Below, piece by piece: positions 1 through 6,862 of a DNA stretch of 9,087 nt; position 1 is the stretch's first letter; the number at the start of each line of letters is the position of its first letter. This DNA is from DATEEW01 sp035273665 (lineage in GTDB: Bacteria; Pseudomonadota; Gammaproteobacteria; Burkholderiales; SG8-39): NCBI GenBank assembly GCA_035273665.1, contig DATEOW010000197.1, forward strand, positions 1-9,087, read 5' to 3'. Made by a program: the position numbers and the translations under genes. The notes beneath the pieces were generated by a model, which saw only the letters and a program-made list of their open reading frames with translations, was not told where the DNA came from and searched no databases.

Positions 1-1
1 C

Positions 2-823
2 AGTGTTGTCATGATCGGCGGCGGCGGCAACGATTCTCTGAGTGCGTACGACATCGAATTCGGTGGCAGCTTGACGGGAGGCACCGGTGACGACTTCTAT
101 TCCGTCGACGACTCTGTCTCGATCATCGAACTGGCCGGAGAGGGTCGCGATACGGTTGAGACCTACAACGAGTCCTATACCATGGGAGAGAATATCGAGG
201 ACGTCATCTTCAATGCCCACTACGAGAACGGCGCCACCATCACCGGCAATGAGCTCGACAACGTGATGACGATCTACGGCAACGCCGATACACAGGTATA
301 CGGTGCGGGGGGCAACGACTACATCCAATTGCACCAAAACTGGAGCGCGGAGAGCGGCGACTTCGCCAACGGCGGCGAGGGCAATGACACGCTGATCGGC
401 TCCGGCTCCGGCGGCCTACTGCAAGGCGGCGGTGGAGACGATGTGCTGGATGGTCGGTGGGGCAACATCAACCTCGAAGGCGGTGCCGGTAACGACACCT
501 TCCGCTTGGACAACAACCAATATGAATATCCGGAGTACTACGGCGGGGTCGTGATCAGTGATTTCAACGACTGGAATGACCACATCCAGCTCAACGACTT
601 CACGCGGCTGGGCGGCGAAGGCGTCCTCGGCTCTCGTTATTTCCATTCGGGTGCAGGTGAGACAGCGGTCGCGCAGGATGAAAGCGACCGCATCATTTTC
701 GACACCAGCAGCGGTGCGCTGTATTACGACGCCGACGGTAACGGTGCTGGCGCGCAGGTGCTTGTCGCCACCATCAATGTCGAAAACGGAAATCTCAACC
801 ACACGGACTTCATTGTGAGTTGA
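2..823 (+). CDS. RTX (hemolysin-type) calcium-binding protein, C-terminal part
   Basis: This is the C-terminal end (273 codons in the window) of a secreted RTX protein. The frame is open to the left edge, so the Met at nt 11 is probably internal and the true start lies upstream. Glycine/aspartate-rich nonapeptide repeats are visible: GGGGNDSL (nt 17-40), TGGTGDD (74-94), GAGGNDYI (302-325), GGEGNDTL (371-394), GGGGDDVL (425-448) and GGAGNDTF (479-502). Such repeats bind Ca2+ and form a parallel beta-roll outside the cell. After the repeats comes a tail (VVISDFNDWNDHIQL, later IIFDTSSGALYYDADGNG) ending in DFIVS, as in type I secretion substrates with an uncleaved C-terminal signal. The N-terminal effector, adhesin or enzyme part is outside the window, so the activity cannot be named. 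A strong terminator follows, making this the last gene of its transcript. Confidence 0.9.
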   Translation, partial: SVVMIGGGGNDSLSAYDIEFGGSLTGGTGDDFYSVDDSVSIIELAGEGRDTVETYNESYTMGENIEDVIFNAHYENGATITGNELDNVMTIYGNADTQVYGAGGNDYIQLHQNWSAESGDFANGGEGNDTLIGSGSGGLLQGGGGDDVLDGRWGNINLEGGAGNDTFRLDNNQYEYPEYYGGVVISDFNDWNDHIQLNDFTRLGGEGVLGSRYFHSGAGETAVAQDESDRIIFDTSSGALYYDADGNGAGAQVLVATINVENGNLNHTDFIVS

Positions 824-837
824 AGGCGGTGTCCTAC

Positions 838-863
838 AAAAAAGGGCCTTCGGGCCCTTTTTT
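838..863 (+). terminator. Rho-independent terminator with TTCG tetraloop
   Basis: A perfect 11-bp stem (838-848 with 853-863) closes on a TTCG loop (849-852). The core is GGGCC/GGCCC, with six A on the left arm and six T on the right arm, followed by GTTTTC. It begins 15 nt after the stop of the RTX gene. The T-tract follows the GC core on the + strand, and the A-run supplies a matching U-tract on the - strand, so it could work in both directions. It separates the RTX gene from the kinase gene, which therefore probably has its own promoter. Confidence 0.93.
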
Positions 864-916
864 GTTTTCTGCTTCCAGATATATCGGAATTTTGCCGCTT
901 ATTCATAGCTTGCCAC

Positions 917-944
917 GACCGTCGGAGTATTAAGCTCCACGGTC
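917..944 (+). promoter_or_regulatory. Inverted repeat directly upstream of the kinase start codon
   Basis: GACCGT (917-922) pairs with ACGGTC (939-944), and GGAG (924-927) pairs with CTCC (935-938). Only C923 is bulged, giving ten base pairs around a 7-nt loop, TATTAAG (928-934). The ATG begins two bases after the repeat. The only Shine-Dalgarno-like string upstream of the gene (GGAG) lies inside the 5' arm, 18 nt from the ATG, which is too far for a normal site. As RNA, the hairpin could limit translation. As DNA, the dyad could be an operator over a -10-like TATTAA (928-933), although I see no well-spaced -35 box. The repeat is directly visible; its role is inference. Confidence 0.55.
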
Positions 945-945
945 T

Positions 946-3408
946 ATGGCTACTAAAAGCACTTCGAACCTCAAAAAAGCCGGGCAGATCGGCCGCTTCA
1001 CCATTACACGTGAGCTCGGCAAAGGCGCGCAGGGGACGGTCTATCTCGCACAGGACACGCGTTTGGACCGACCTGTCGCGTTGAAATCCTTGCATATCGG
1101 TGCGGAAGCGGGTGAAACACATGCGCGTAGCATCCAGGTCTTGCTCGACGAAGCGCGGATCGTCAGCCGGCTTCAGCACCCCAATATCGTCACGCTTTAC
1201 GACGCCGTCGAAGAAAACGGCGTTCCTCATTTAGTTTTCGAATACGTGGAAGGTCGAACCCTTTCGCAAACGCTGCGGGACAAGGGCGCGATGTCCGCCG
1301 CGCAGGCAGTCCGCATTCTGATCGACGTCCTCCGCGGGATTGCTTCTGCGCATGCACAGCAAATCGTTCATCGGGATTTAAAACCGGCGAACATCATGTT
1401 GACGACGGGCGGCACGGTGCGCGTCATGGATTTCGGCATCGCACGCCGTTTACAAGGGGCGGCGGAAGGTAGCGATGCGCATCTTATCGGTACGCCCGGA
1501 TACATGGCGCCGGAATACATTCTCGGTCAGGCCTATACCGCGCGCTGCGATCTATTCTCGCTCGGCATGATCCTCTACGAATTGGTCGTTGGCGCCCCAG
1601 CGGTGCAAGACCCCGACTATAAGAAAGTGTTGACGCGGATCTCGGCCGGGACTTTCCTGCGGCCTTCGCTGCGCAACGCGGCGGTTGATGAGCGTTTAGA
1701 TGGCATCATCATGCAAGCGGTTGCCATCGATCCCGCCCAGCGCTATGCGAGCGCGGCGCAAATGAGCGCGGCGCTCCAAGATTATCTTGACCCCGTGTCC
1801 GCAAAACCCGATATCGAAAAGGCCGCGAAGGGAAAACAGGCCACGCTGGATTTTCTTCTGCGGCGTATGCGTCATGGCAGCGATTTTCCCGCGCTTTCAT
1901 CCACCATCAGCTCGGTCAATGAAGCGCTCTCGTCCGAGAACGAACGCGCGAGTGTTCTATGCAATACGATTCTCAAAGATTTCGCGCTTACCAACAAACT
2001 GTTGAAGCTGGTCAACGCCGTCCATTTCACGCAATTCGGCGGTCATGTGAGCACCATCTCGCGTGCTGTGTCCATCCTAGGCTATGACGGTGTACGCAAC
2101 GTCGCTTTGTCGCTCGTGCTGCTCGAACACTTGCAGAACAAAGCGCAGGCAGCCTCGCTCAAAGACGAGGTCGTGCAAACCTTCTTCTGCGGCATCATGG
2201 CGCGGCAGATGGTGCAGAAGCTTGGCGTGCGCGATGGCGAGCATGCCTTTATCTGCTCGATGTTTCATCGGCTGGGAAAGCTGCTCGCTATCTTTTACTT
2301 GCATGAAGAAGCTCAGGCGGTGGAGCGTTTGCGTGAAGCGCGCGGTCTTGATGAAACGCGGGCATCGACTGAGGTGCTTGGCATCTCCTTCGAAGAACTC
2401 GGCATTGGCGTAGCGCGCGAATGGAAGTTCCCGGACGTCATCGTCGACAGCATGCGGCATATTCATGAGCCCTTGCGCAATCGGCAAGCCTTCGATCACG
2501 ATCCGTTGCGCGCGCTCGCAGCGCTCTCCAATGATCTATGCGAGGTCGTTGCGCACGTCGTCGAGGCGGATCGCCCCGCTGAACTGCGCAATCTCGCAAG
2601 CAAGTATCCGGGACTCAATCTGGACGAGACTGCGCTGCAAAAACTCATCGCCGAGTCGACGGTGGAAGTGGCGAAGGACTCGATGCAAATCGGCATCGGC
2701 GGCGATAAAAGCCGCTTTCTGGCCAATGCCAAAGAAGCGAGCGGACAACATCTTCCGGATGAAGAGGAACTCGCCCCGAGCGACGAGCCCGATACGATGG
2801 ACACAATTGTCCTGGGCAATACGCTGGCCGAAGACGCTAGTACCGCTACCCATGGAAGCATTGGCGAGACGCCGGCGCGGCCTACGCCGGAGCAACGACG
2901 TGGTCTGCTTGCGGCAGGCGTACAAGACATTACCAATGCGTTGGTCGGCGATTTCGAATTGAACGATGTGTTACGCATCATCCTCGAAACGATGTACCGC
3001 GCCATCGGCTTCACGCGTGTTTTGCTTCTCGTGCGCGACCCGCGTAGCAACGGCCTGCGCGCGCGGTTCGGCTTCGGAACGCATGCCGACGAGATCGTGC
3101 AAAAGGGCTTCAACGTGCCTTTGAACGGTCCAAGGGACATCTTCTTTGCCTCGATCAGTCAGGGAGCCGATCTGTGCATTGAAGACATCGACGTGGAAAA
3201 AATCCGCTCACACGTCCCACAATGGTTCCGCGAGCTGATTCAGACCCGCGGGCTGGTCTTATTTCCAATCCTGGTCAACCACCGCCCAGTCGCGTTAATC
3301 TACGCGGATACCGATACGGCTGGCGCCCTGCAATTCTCCGCAGAGGAGTTAAACCTCCTCAAAACCTTGCGGAATCAGGCTGTGCTGGCGATCAAGCAAA
3401 AAAGTTGA
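946..3408 (+). CDS. Ser/Thr protein kinase with HDOD and GAF domains
   Basis: This is a cytoplasmic 820-residue Hanks-type kinase. The kinase domain spans about residues 18-280: glycine loop GKGAQGTVY (25-33), ATP-anchoring Lys47 in VALK, catalytic loop HRDLKPAN with Asp144, DFG at 162-164, and GTPGYMAPE ending at Glu190. All key residues are present, so it should be active. Being an HRD kinase, it is probably controlled through the activation loop (Ser176, Thr183). An HDOD domain follows (about 300-515). Its signature FHRLGK has Arg442 where HD phosphohydrolases have Asp, as expected for a non-enzymatic HDOD. An acidic linker (about 596-650) leads to a GAF-type sensor domain (about 652-818). 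No transmembrane segment is seen, unlike many bacterial PknB-type kinases. The ATG at 946 is the only sensible start, because an in-frame TAA lies at 931-933 and the next Met is far into the kinase domain. The FHA-cyclase gene follows after 41 bp. The substrate and the GAF ligand are unknown. Confidence 0.93.
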   Translation: MATKSTSNLKKAGQIGRFTITRELGKGAQGTVYLAQDTRLDRPVALKSLHIGAEAGETHARSIQVLLDEARIVSRLQHPNIVTLYDAVEENGVPHLVFEYVEGRTLSQTLRDKGAMSAAQAVRILIDVLRGIASAHAQQIVHRDLKPANIMLTTGGTVRVMDFGIARRLQGAAEGSDAHLIGTPGYMAPEYILGQAYTARCDLFSLGMILYELVVGAPAVQDPDYKKVLTRISAGTFLRPSLRNAAVDERLDGIIMQAVAIDPAQRYASAAQMSAALQDYLDPVSAKPDIEKAAKGKQATLDFLLRRMRHGSDFPALSSTISSVNEALSSENERASVLCNTILKDFALTNKLLKLVNAVHFTQFGGHVSTISRAVSILGYDGVRNVALSLVLLEHLQNKAQAASLKDEVVQTFFCGIMARQMVQKLGVRDGEHAFICSMFHRLGKLLAIFYLHEEAQAVERLREARGLDETRASTEVLGISFEELGIGVAREWKFPDVIVDSMRHIHEPLRNRQAFDHDPLRALAALSNDLCEVVAHVVEADRPAELRNLASKYPGLNLDETALQKLIAESTVEVAKDSMQIGIGGDKSRFLANAKEASGQHLPDEEELAPSDEPDTMDTIVLGNTLAEDASTATHGSIGETPARPTPEQRRGLLAAGVQDITNALVGDFELNDVLRIILETMYRAIGFTRVLLLVRDPRSNGLRARFGFGTHADEIVQKGFNVPLNGPRDIFFASISQGADLCIEDIDVEKIRSHVPQWFRELIQTRGLVLFPILVNHRPVALIYADTDTAGALQFSAEELNLLKTLRNQAVLAIKQKS

Positions 3409-3426
3409 CGGCGATGTAAGGCCGTC
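3407..3426 (+). repeat. Short hairpin overlapping the kinase stop codon
   Basis: GACGGC (3407-3412) pairs with GCCGTC (3421-3426) around an 8-nt loop. The 5' arm includes the last two bases of the kinase TGA stop. No T-tract follows, so it is not a convincing terminator. It lies between the kinase and cyclase genes, 15 nt before the cyclase ribosome binding site. It could stabilise the upstream message or tune expression of the second gene. Confidence 0.35.
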
Positions 3427-3441
3427 GCGCGGATGGGGGAC

Positions 3442-3448
3442 GGAGAAG
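3442..3448 (+). promoter_or_regulatory. Ribosome binding site of the cyclase gene
   Basis: GGAGAAG lies one base before the ATG at 3450, with the GGAG core 4 nt from the start codon. GGGGGA just upstream (3435-3440) gives a second possible pairing at a more typical distance. The purine-rich leader supports the ATG at 3450. Confidence 0.6.
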
Positions 3449-3449
3449 C

Positions 3450-4328
3450 ATGAGTCGTACGGGCATTGCCGCAGTCTTGTTCGCCGATGTCGAGGGCAGC
3501 ACGGCTTTATATGAGAAGTTGGGCGACGCGCAGGCTTTATCGCGCATCGGGCCCTGCCTCGCACGGATGAAAGCCATTGCGGTCGGAGGGCAGGGGCGTG
3601 TCGTCAAGACGATCGGCGATGGACTGATGTGCTGTTTTCCAACCGCCGCCGATGCGTTACGCGCTGCAGTCGATATGCAAATCGCCCAGACCGACCGCGA
3701 TGATGGCCTTGCTTTGCGTTTGGGTTTTCACGCGGGGGAAGTGATTCAGCGCGATGGCGACGTGTTTGGCGATACCGTCAATGTTGCCGCGCGCATCACA
3801 GAAATGGCCAAGGGCGAGCACATATTGACTACCGGCCTCACCGTCGCGATGTTGCCGGAGTACCTCAAGCATGGACTTCGCCGCGTGGGCGAAGTCGATG
3901 TGCGCGGCAAAGAACATCCACTCGAATCCTTCGAGGTGATTTGGCGCTGGAGCGAAGACCTCACCATTATGGAAGTTCCGGGTGAGGGCGGTACGACTCC
4001 GGAGATCGTATTGTCATTGTCTTATCGGGAAAACCATTTTTCACTCGGCGCCGCGGATCGGGAATTCACGCTTGGACGCGAAGCGGGATGCGATCTGGTT
4101 ATTCCGCAGCCGCGCGCCTCTCGCCTGCACGGGCGCATTGAATATCGCGGCGGGGTGTTTGTCTTGCTCGATCTTTCTGCGAACGGTACATTCGTTCACT
4201 TCGACGGTGATCGAGAGTTCGTTTTACGCCGTTCCTTCGTGCCGCTCCGCGGTAGCGGGCGGATTGGGCTCGGGGCTTCCACAAGCGGTCTCGGCGCGGC
4301 GGATGCTTTGCATTTCCGCTGCGAATGA
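3450..4328 (+). CDS. Class III adenylate cyclase with C-terminal FHA domain
   Basis: This soluble 292-residue protein is predicted to make cAMP from ATP. The cyclase domain is at about residues 5-165. The metal-binding aspartates are Asp13 (FADVEGST) and Asp57 (KTIGDGLM). The adenine-selecting pair appears to be Lys53 and Asp104 (GDVFGDTVNVAARI). The transition-state residues are Asn111 and Arg115. Everything needed for a homodimeric cyclase with adenylyl rather than guanylyl specificity is therefore present. The second half (about 185-290) is an FHA domain with GR at 209-210, Ser224, His227 and NGT at 245-247; Arg210, Ser224 and Asn245 match the usual phosphothreonine-contacting positions. 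No membrane segment or other sensor domain is visible, so FHA binding of a phosphoprotein is the likely input. The kinase gene 41 bp upstream is the obvious candidate source. The functional link to that kinase is inferred. Confidence 0.93.
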   Translation: MSRTGIAAVLFADVEGSTALYEKLGDAQALSRIGPCLARMKAIAVGGQGRVVKTIGDGLMCCFPTAADALRAAVDMQIAQTDRDDGLALRLGFHAGEVIQRDGDVFGDTVNVAARITEMAKGEHILTTGLTVAMLPEYLKHGLRRVGEVDVRGKEHPLESFEVIWRWSEDLTIMEVPGEGGTTPEIVLSLSYRENHFSLGAADREFTLGREAGCDLVIPQPRASRLHGRIEYRGGVFVLLDLSANGTFVHFDGDREFVLRRSFVPLRGSGRIGLGASTSGLGAADALHFRCE

Positions 4329-4340
4329 AATCACCGGTTC

Positions 4341-4375
4341 AAGCGTTGTTTCGCTAGCCGCGTGATCGAACGCTT
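4341..4375 (+). repeat. Inverted repeat between cyclase and antiporter genes
   Basis: AAGCGTT (4341-4347) and AACGCTT (4369-4375) could form a 7-bp stem with a 21-nt loop, shortly after the cyclase stop. There is no T-run behind it. It might be a weak terminator or a regulator site in the 119-bp gap, or simply chance. No convincing -35/-10 pair was found for the downstream gene. Confidence 0.25.
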
Positions 4376-4447
4376 ATTTCCAGCGGCGGCACGCCCGTTG
4401 CGAGAGCCCTTGGCCCGGCGCGAGATACGCCCTCCACAAGCGAAAGC

Positions 4448-5659
4448 ATGACCGACACTTACTTCCTGCCCGATTGGCCGCTGCTCGGCAATCCCATGAT
4501 GTGGGTGGGTCTGCTTCTCGTGATGGGTTTACTCGGCGGCGAACTGACGCAGCGGGTTTTGCGATTGCCGCGTGTGACAGGCTATGCGGCAGTCGGCATC
4601 CTGCTTGGTGCAGGGGGGTTGGGCCTGGTGGGTGAAGCGGTGCTCCGCGATTTGCAGGTTTTCGTCGATATCTCCATCGGCCTCATCTTGTTCGAATTGG
4701 GTTTGCGTCTTGATTTACGCTGGTTGCGACGCACGCCCGCGCTCGTATTGATGGGTATTGCCGAAGCAGTCTGCGGTGCGCTGCTGGTGTTTTTCACGCT
4801 TCACTATTTTTTTGATTTTGACGCTTTGCCCGCAGCCTTAGCGGGTGCCATCGCGGCCTCCACTTCACCGGCGGTTCTCATGCGTGTCGCCGCAGATTTA
4901 CGCGCTGAAGGTCAGGTGACGGAGCGGGCGCTGATTCTTGTTGCGATCAATAGCGTTCTCGCGTTCCTTGCTTTGACTGTCATCGTGCCCTGGGCACATC
5001 TGGAATATGAAGGCAGCGCATGGCTCGTGCTCGTTCATCCGCTTTATTTGTTCGGCGTGTCCATCAGTTTGGCTTGGATCGCTGCGCTGCTGACTTTGCG
5101 CGCCGTCGCCTTGGTCGGCAAAAATCGTGAACGCCAGTTCGTGGTTGCCATCGGGATGGTCGTGCTGACGGTCGGCGTGGCTGTTCTGCTCAAAGCGTCC
5201 GTCTTGCTCGCGCTTCTGGGCTTCGGCGCGATGGTTCGAAACTTCGATCGCAACCATGACTTTATCGCCTTGGAGTCCGGGCGTGCGGGGCAATTATTCT
5301 ATGTGATCTTATTTGTCGTCACCGGCGCCAGCCTCAATCTCGGGCTACTCGCCTCCGTAGGTGCGGCAGCGGTCGCCTTCGTAGTTGTCCGCTTTGTGGG
5401 AAAAAGCATCGGGGTGCTCGCCATGTCGCCGCTGGTTGGCGTTTCCTTGCGGCAGGCGAGCCTGCTGTCGCTGGCCCTCGCGCCGATGTCAGGGCTGGCG
5501 GTTGTCATGGTGTATCAGACCTCCGCACTGTTCCCTCAATTGCATGACAGCGTCGCCCCCGTCGTGTTGGCCGCCGTCGTCATTCTGGAATTGTTCGGGC
5601 CCATTGCCGCACAATTCGCCTTGCGCCGCGCCGGCGAAGCGGCCGAGGAGAGTCAATAG
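4448..5659 (+). CDS. CPA2-family cation/proton antiporter (Kef/NapA-like membrane domain)
   Basis: This 403-residue, very hydrophobic inner-membrane protein has roughly eleven to thirteen transmembrane segments. Family features include the early helix ISIGLILFELGLRLDL, like the LMLFxxGLEL stretch of Kef proteins, and the unwound-helix motif ASTSPAVLMRV (around residues 137-147). The helix that in this fold carries the ion-binding Asp (ND, DD or QD) here reads AINSVLAF, with Asn168-Ser169 and no carboxylate. Lys249 lies in another hydrophobic helix (VAVLLKASVLL). The protein ends soon after the last helix: there is no TrkA-N/RCK domain as in KefB and KefC, so direct NAD or glutathione gating of the Kef type is not expected. 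The ATG at 4448 is preceded only by a weak purine stretch (AAGCGAAAG), but no alternative in-frame ATG or GTG exists upstream before a TAG at 4355. The stop codon touches the ATG of the ligase gene. The transported ion cannot be told from sequence. Confidence 0.85.
   Translation: MTDTYFLPDWPLLGNPMMWVGLLLVMGLLGGELTQRVLRLPRVTGYAAVGILLGAGGLGLVGEAVLRDLQVFVDISIGLILFELGLRLDLRWLRRTPALVLMGIAEAVCGALLVFFTLHYFFDFDALPAALAGAIAASTSPAVLMRVAADLRAEGQVTERALILVAINSVLAFLALTVIVPWAHLEYEGSAWLVLVHPLYLFGVSISLAWIAALLTLRAVALVGKNRERQFVVAIGMVVLTVGVAVLLKASVLLALLGFGAMVRNFDRNHDFIALESGRAGQLFYVILFVVTGASLNLGLLASVGAAAVAFVVVRFVGKSIGVLAMSPLVGVSLRQASLLSLALAPMSGLAVVMVYQTSALFPQLHDSVAPVVLAAVVILELFGPIAAQFALRRAGEAAEESQ
5645..5650 (+). 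promoter_or_regulatory. Ribosome binding site of ybdK, inside the antiporter gene
   Basis: GAGGAG lies 9 nt before the ATG at 5660, within the last codons of the antiporter gene. The antiporter stop TAG (5657-5659) is immediately followed by the ATG. This arrangement favours one transcript with translational coupling. Confidence 0.75.
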
Positions 5660-6781
5660 ATGCTGGATTTCAAAACGTCCAAGGCGCTTAGCCTGGGTGT
5701 CGAACTGGAACTGCAACTGGTCAATACGCGCGACTACAATTTGACGCGCGGGGCCTCCGATTTATTGCAAGCGGTGAAGAAGAAACAGTATCCGGGCGAA
5801 GTCAAACCGGAGATCACCGAAAGCATGATCGAAATCAGCACCGGCATTTGCAGCACGCATGCGGAAGTGTTGGATCAACTGCACACGCTGCGCGCCGTAT
5901 TGAGCGACGCGGCGGAGCAACTGAACCTCGGCATCGCCGGTGGCGGGACGCATCCCTTTCAAAACTGGAGCGAGCGCCGGATCTACGATGCGCCGCGCTA
6001 CACTCATCTGTCCGAACTCTACGGCTATCTGGCGAAGCAGTTCACGGTTTTCGGCCAGCATATTCATATCGGGATGCCGAGCGGCGACGAAGCGATGCGG
6101 ATGACGCTGTTGATCTCTCGCTATGTCCCGCATTTCATCGCACTTTCGGCATCGTCGCCTTACTCGCACGGCGCCGATACTTCTTTCGATTCTTCGCGGC
6201 TTAACGTCGTCAACGCATTTCCGCTTTCCGGCTATACGCCCTTCATGCGCAACTGGTCGGCTTTCCAGGAATATTTTTCCAACATGGCCGGCTACGGCAT
6301 TGTGGAAAGCATGAAGGATTTTTACTGGGACATACGGCCCAAGCCCGAGTACGGCACGATCGAACTGCGCATTAGTGACACGCCCCTCACGGTAGAACAT
6401 GCTGCCGATCTCGCGGCCTATGCCCAAGCACTCGCCGCATACTTGATGGAAAGACGAGATTTGCAGCCGCAACAAAAATTGGAGTTGGTCTACAACTACA
6501 ATCGGTTCCACGCCTGCCGTTTCGGTTTGGATGCCGGGATCATCGATCCGGTCACGCAAGACCAGCGTCCTTTGGCGAGCGAATTGGCTGAAACGCTCGA
6601 CACAGTGCTCCCCTACGCTCGTGCGCTGGGCGCCGAAGAAGCCATTCAGCGATTACGACAATTCACCGCTGCCCGCAGCAACCATGCACGGGTTTTGCGT
6701 GAAATTTTCGACAAAAAAGGCTCCTTGGCGGACGTTGTGCGCGAGTCGGCGGCGATGTGGATGGCCGCACCGCCGAAATAG
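5660..6781 (+). CDS. ybdK: YbdK-type carboxylate-amine ligase (glutamate-cysteine ligase family 2)
   Basis: This cytosolic ATP-dependent ligase has 373 residues, essentially the length of E. coli YbdK, which it closely resembles from end to end as I recall that sequence. Family motifs in order are: LGVELELQLVN (residues 12-22, with acidic residues Glu15 and Glu17), EITESMIEISTG (51-62), GGGTHPFQNW (starting near 94), FGQHIHIG (ending at Gly138, with His134 and His136), DIRPKPEYGTIELRISDTP (Glu235, Arg237), and YNRFHACRFGLDA (starting at 280). Members of this family join a glutamate carboxylate to an amine. E. coli YbdK has only weak gamma-glutamylcysteine synthetase activity and its natural substrate is unsettled, so glutathione synthesis should not be assumed. 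The gene starts right at the antiporter stop with a good GAGGAG site, so the two are probably co-expressed. No truncation or missing motif was seen. Confidence 0.93.
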   Translation: MLDFKTSKALSLGVELELQLVNTRDYNLTRGASDLLQAVKKKQYPGEVKPEITESMIEISTGICSTHAEVLDQLHTLRAVLSDAAEQLNLGIAGGGTHPFQNWSERRIYDAPRYTHLSELYGYLAKQFTVFGQHIHIGMPSGDEAMRMTLLISRYVPHFIALSASSPYSHGADTSFDSSRLNVVNAFPLSGYTPFMRNWSAFQEYFSNMAGYGIVESMKDFYWDIRPKPEYGTIELRISDTPLTVEHAADLAAYAQALAAYLMERRDLQPQQKLELVYNYNRFHACRFGLDAGIIDPVTQDQRPLASELAETLDTVLPYARALGAEEAIQRLRQFTAARSNHARVLREIFDKKGSLADVVRESAAMWMAAPPK

Positions 6782-6811
6782 CCGCTTTTCCCCTCATATT
6801 CCGTTGGTAAA

Positions 6812-6829
6812 AAGGCGCTTCCTCGCCTT
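6812..6829 (+). repeat. Small hairpin between ybdK and the GGDEF gene
   Basis: AAGGCG (6812-6817) pairs with CGCCTT (6824-6829) around the loop CTTCCT. On the + strand it is followed by AAGG rather than a T-tract. On the - strand it would be followed by TTTTTA, so the terminator-like orientation faces the wrong way for the genes here. It may mark the end of the antiporter-ligase unit, but this is weak. Confidence 0.3.
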
Positions 6830-6843
6830 AAGGTATCAGTCTC

Positions 6844-6850
6844 GGGAAGG
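6844..6850 (+). promoter_or_regulatory. Ribosome binding site of the Cache/GGDEF gene
   Basis: GGGAAGG ends 12 nt before the ATG at 6863; read as AAGGTG (6847-6852) the spacing is 10 nt. It is the best purine-rich site upstream and supports this start, which places a basic N-terminus just before the first membrane helix. Confidence 0.5.
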
Positions 6851-6862
6851 TGTTTGAGACGG

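Noticed and set aside
17..502. Gly/Asp-rich repeats considered as a DNA-level repeat array or CRISPR-like structure
   Set aside because: The periodicity is at protein level (RTX nonapeptides), with irregular spacing and diverged DNA sequence between copies.
864..945. Search for a sigma-70 promoter of the kinase gene
   Set aside because: -35-like TTGCCG (892-897) and TTGCCA (910-915) have wrong spacings (30 and 12 nt) to the -10-like TATTAA at 928-933. No pair is convincing.
724..1230. Open frame on the - strand spanning the RTX/kinase gap
   Set aside because: It overlaps two clear + strand genes and runs through the terminator and the leader hairpin. No motif or good ribosome site was seen.
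2496..3140. Open frames on the - strand opposite the kinase C-terminal half
   Set aside because: They are Ser/Arg/Pro-rich translations typical of antisense frames in GC-rich genes, and the + strand HDOD, linker and GAF reading is continuous.
4341..4375. Inverted repeat considered as the terminator of the kinase-cyclase unit
   Set aside because: The stem is short, the loop is long and there is no T-tract, so it is kept only as a low-confidence repeat.
5762..6559. Long open frame (265 codons) on the - strand
   Set aside because: It is antisense to ybdK, which carries every family motif. The translated antisense protein shows no known fold or motif.
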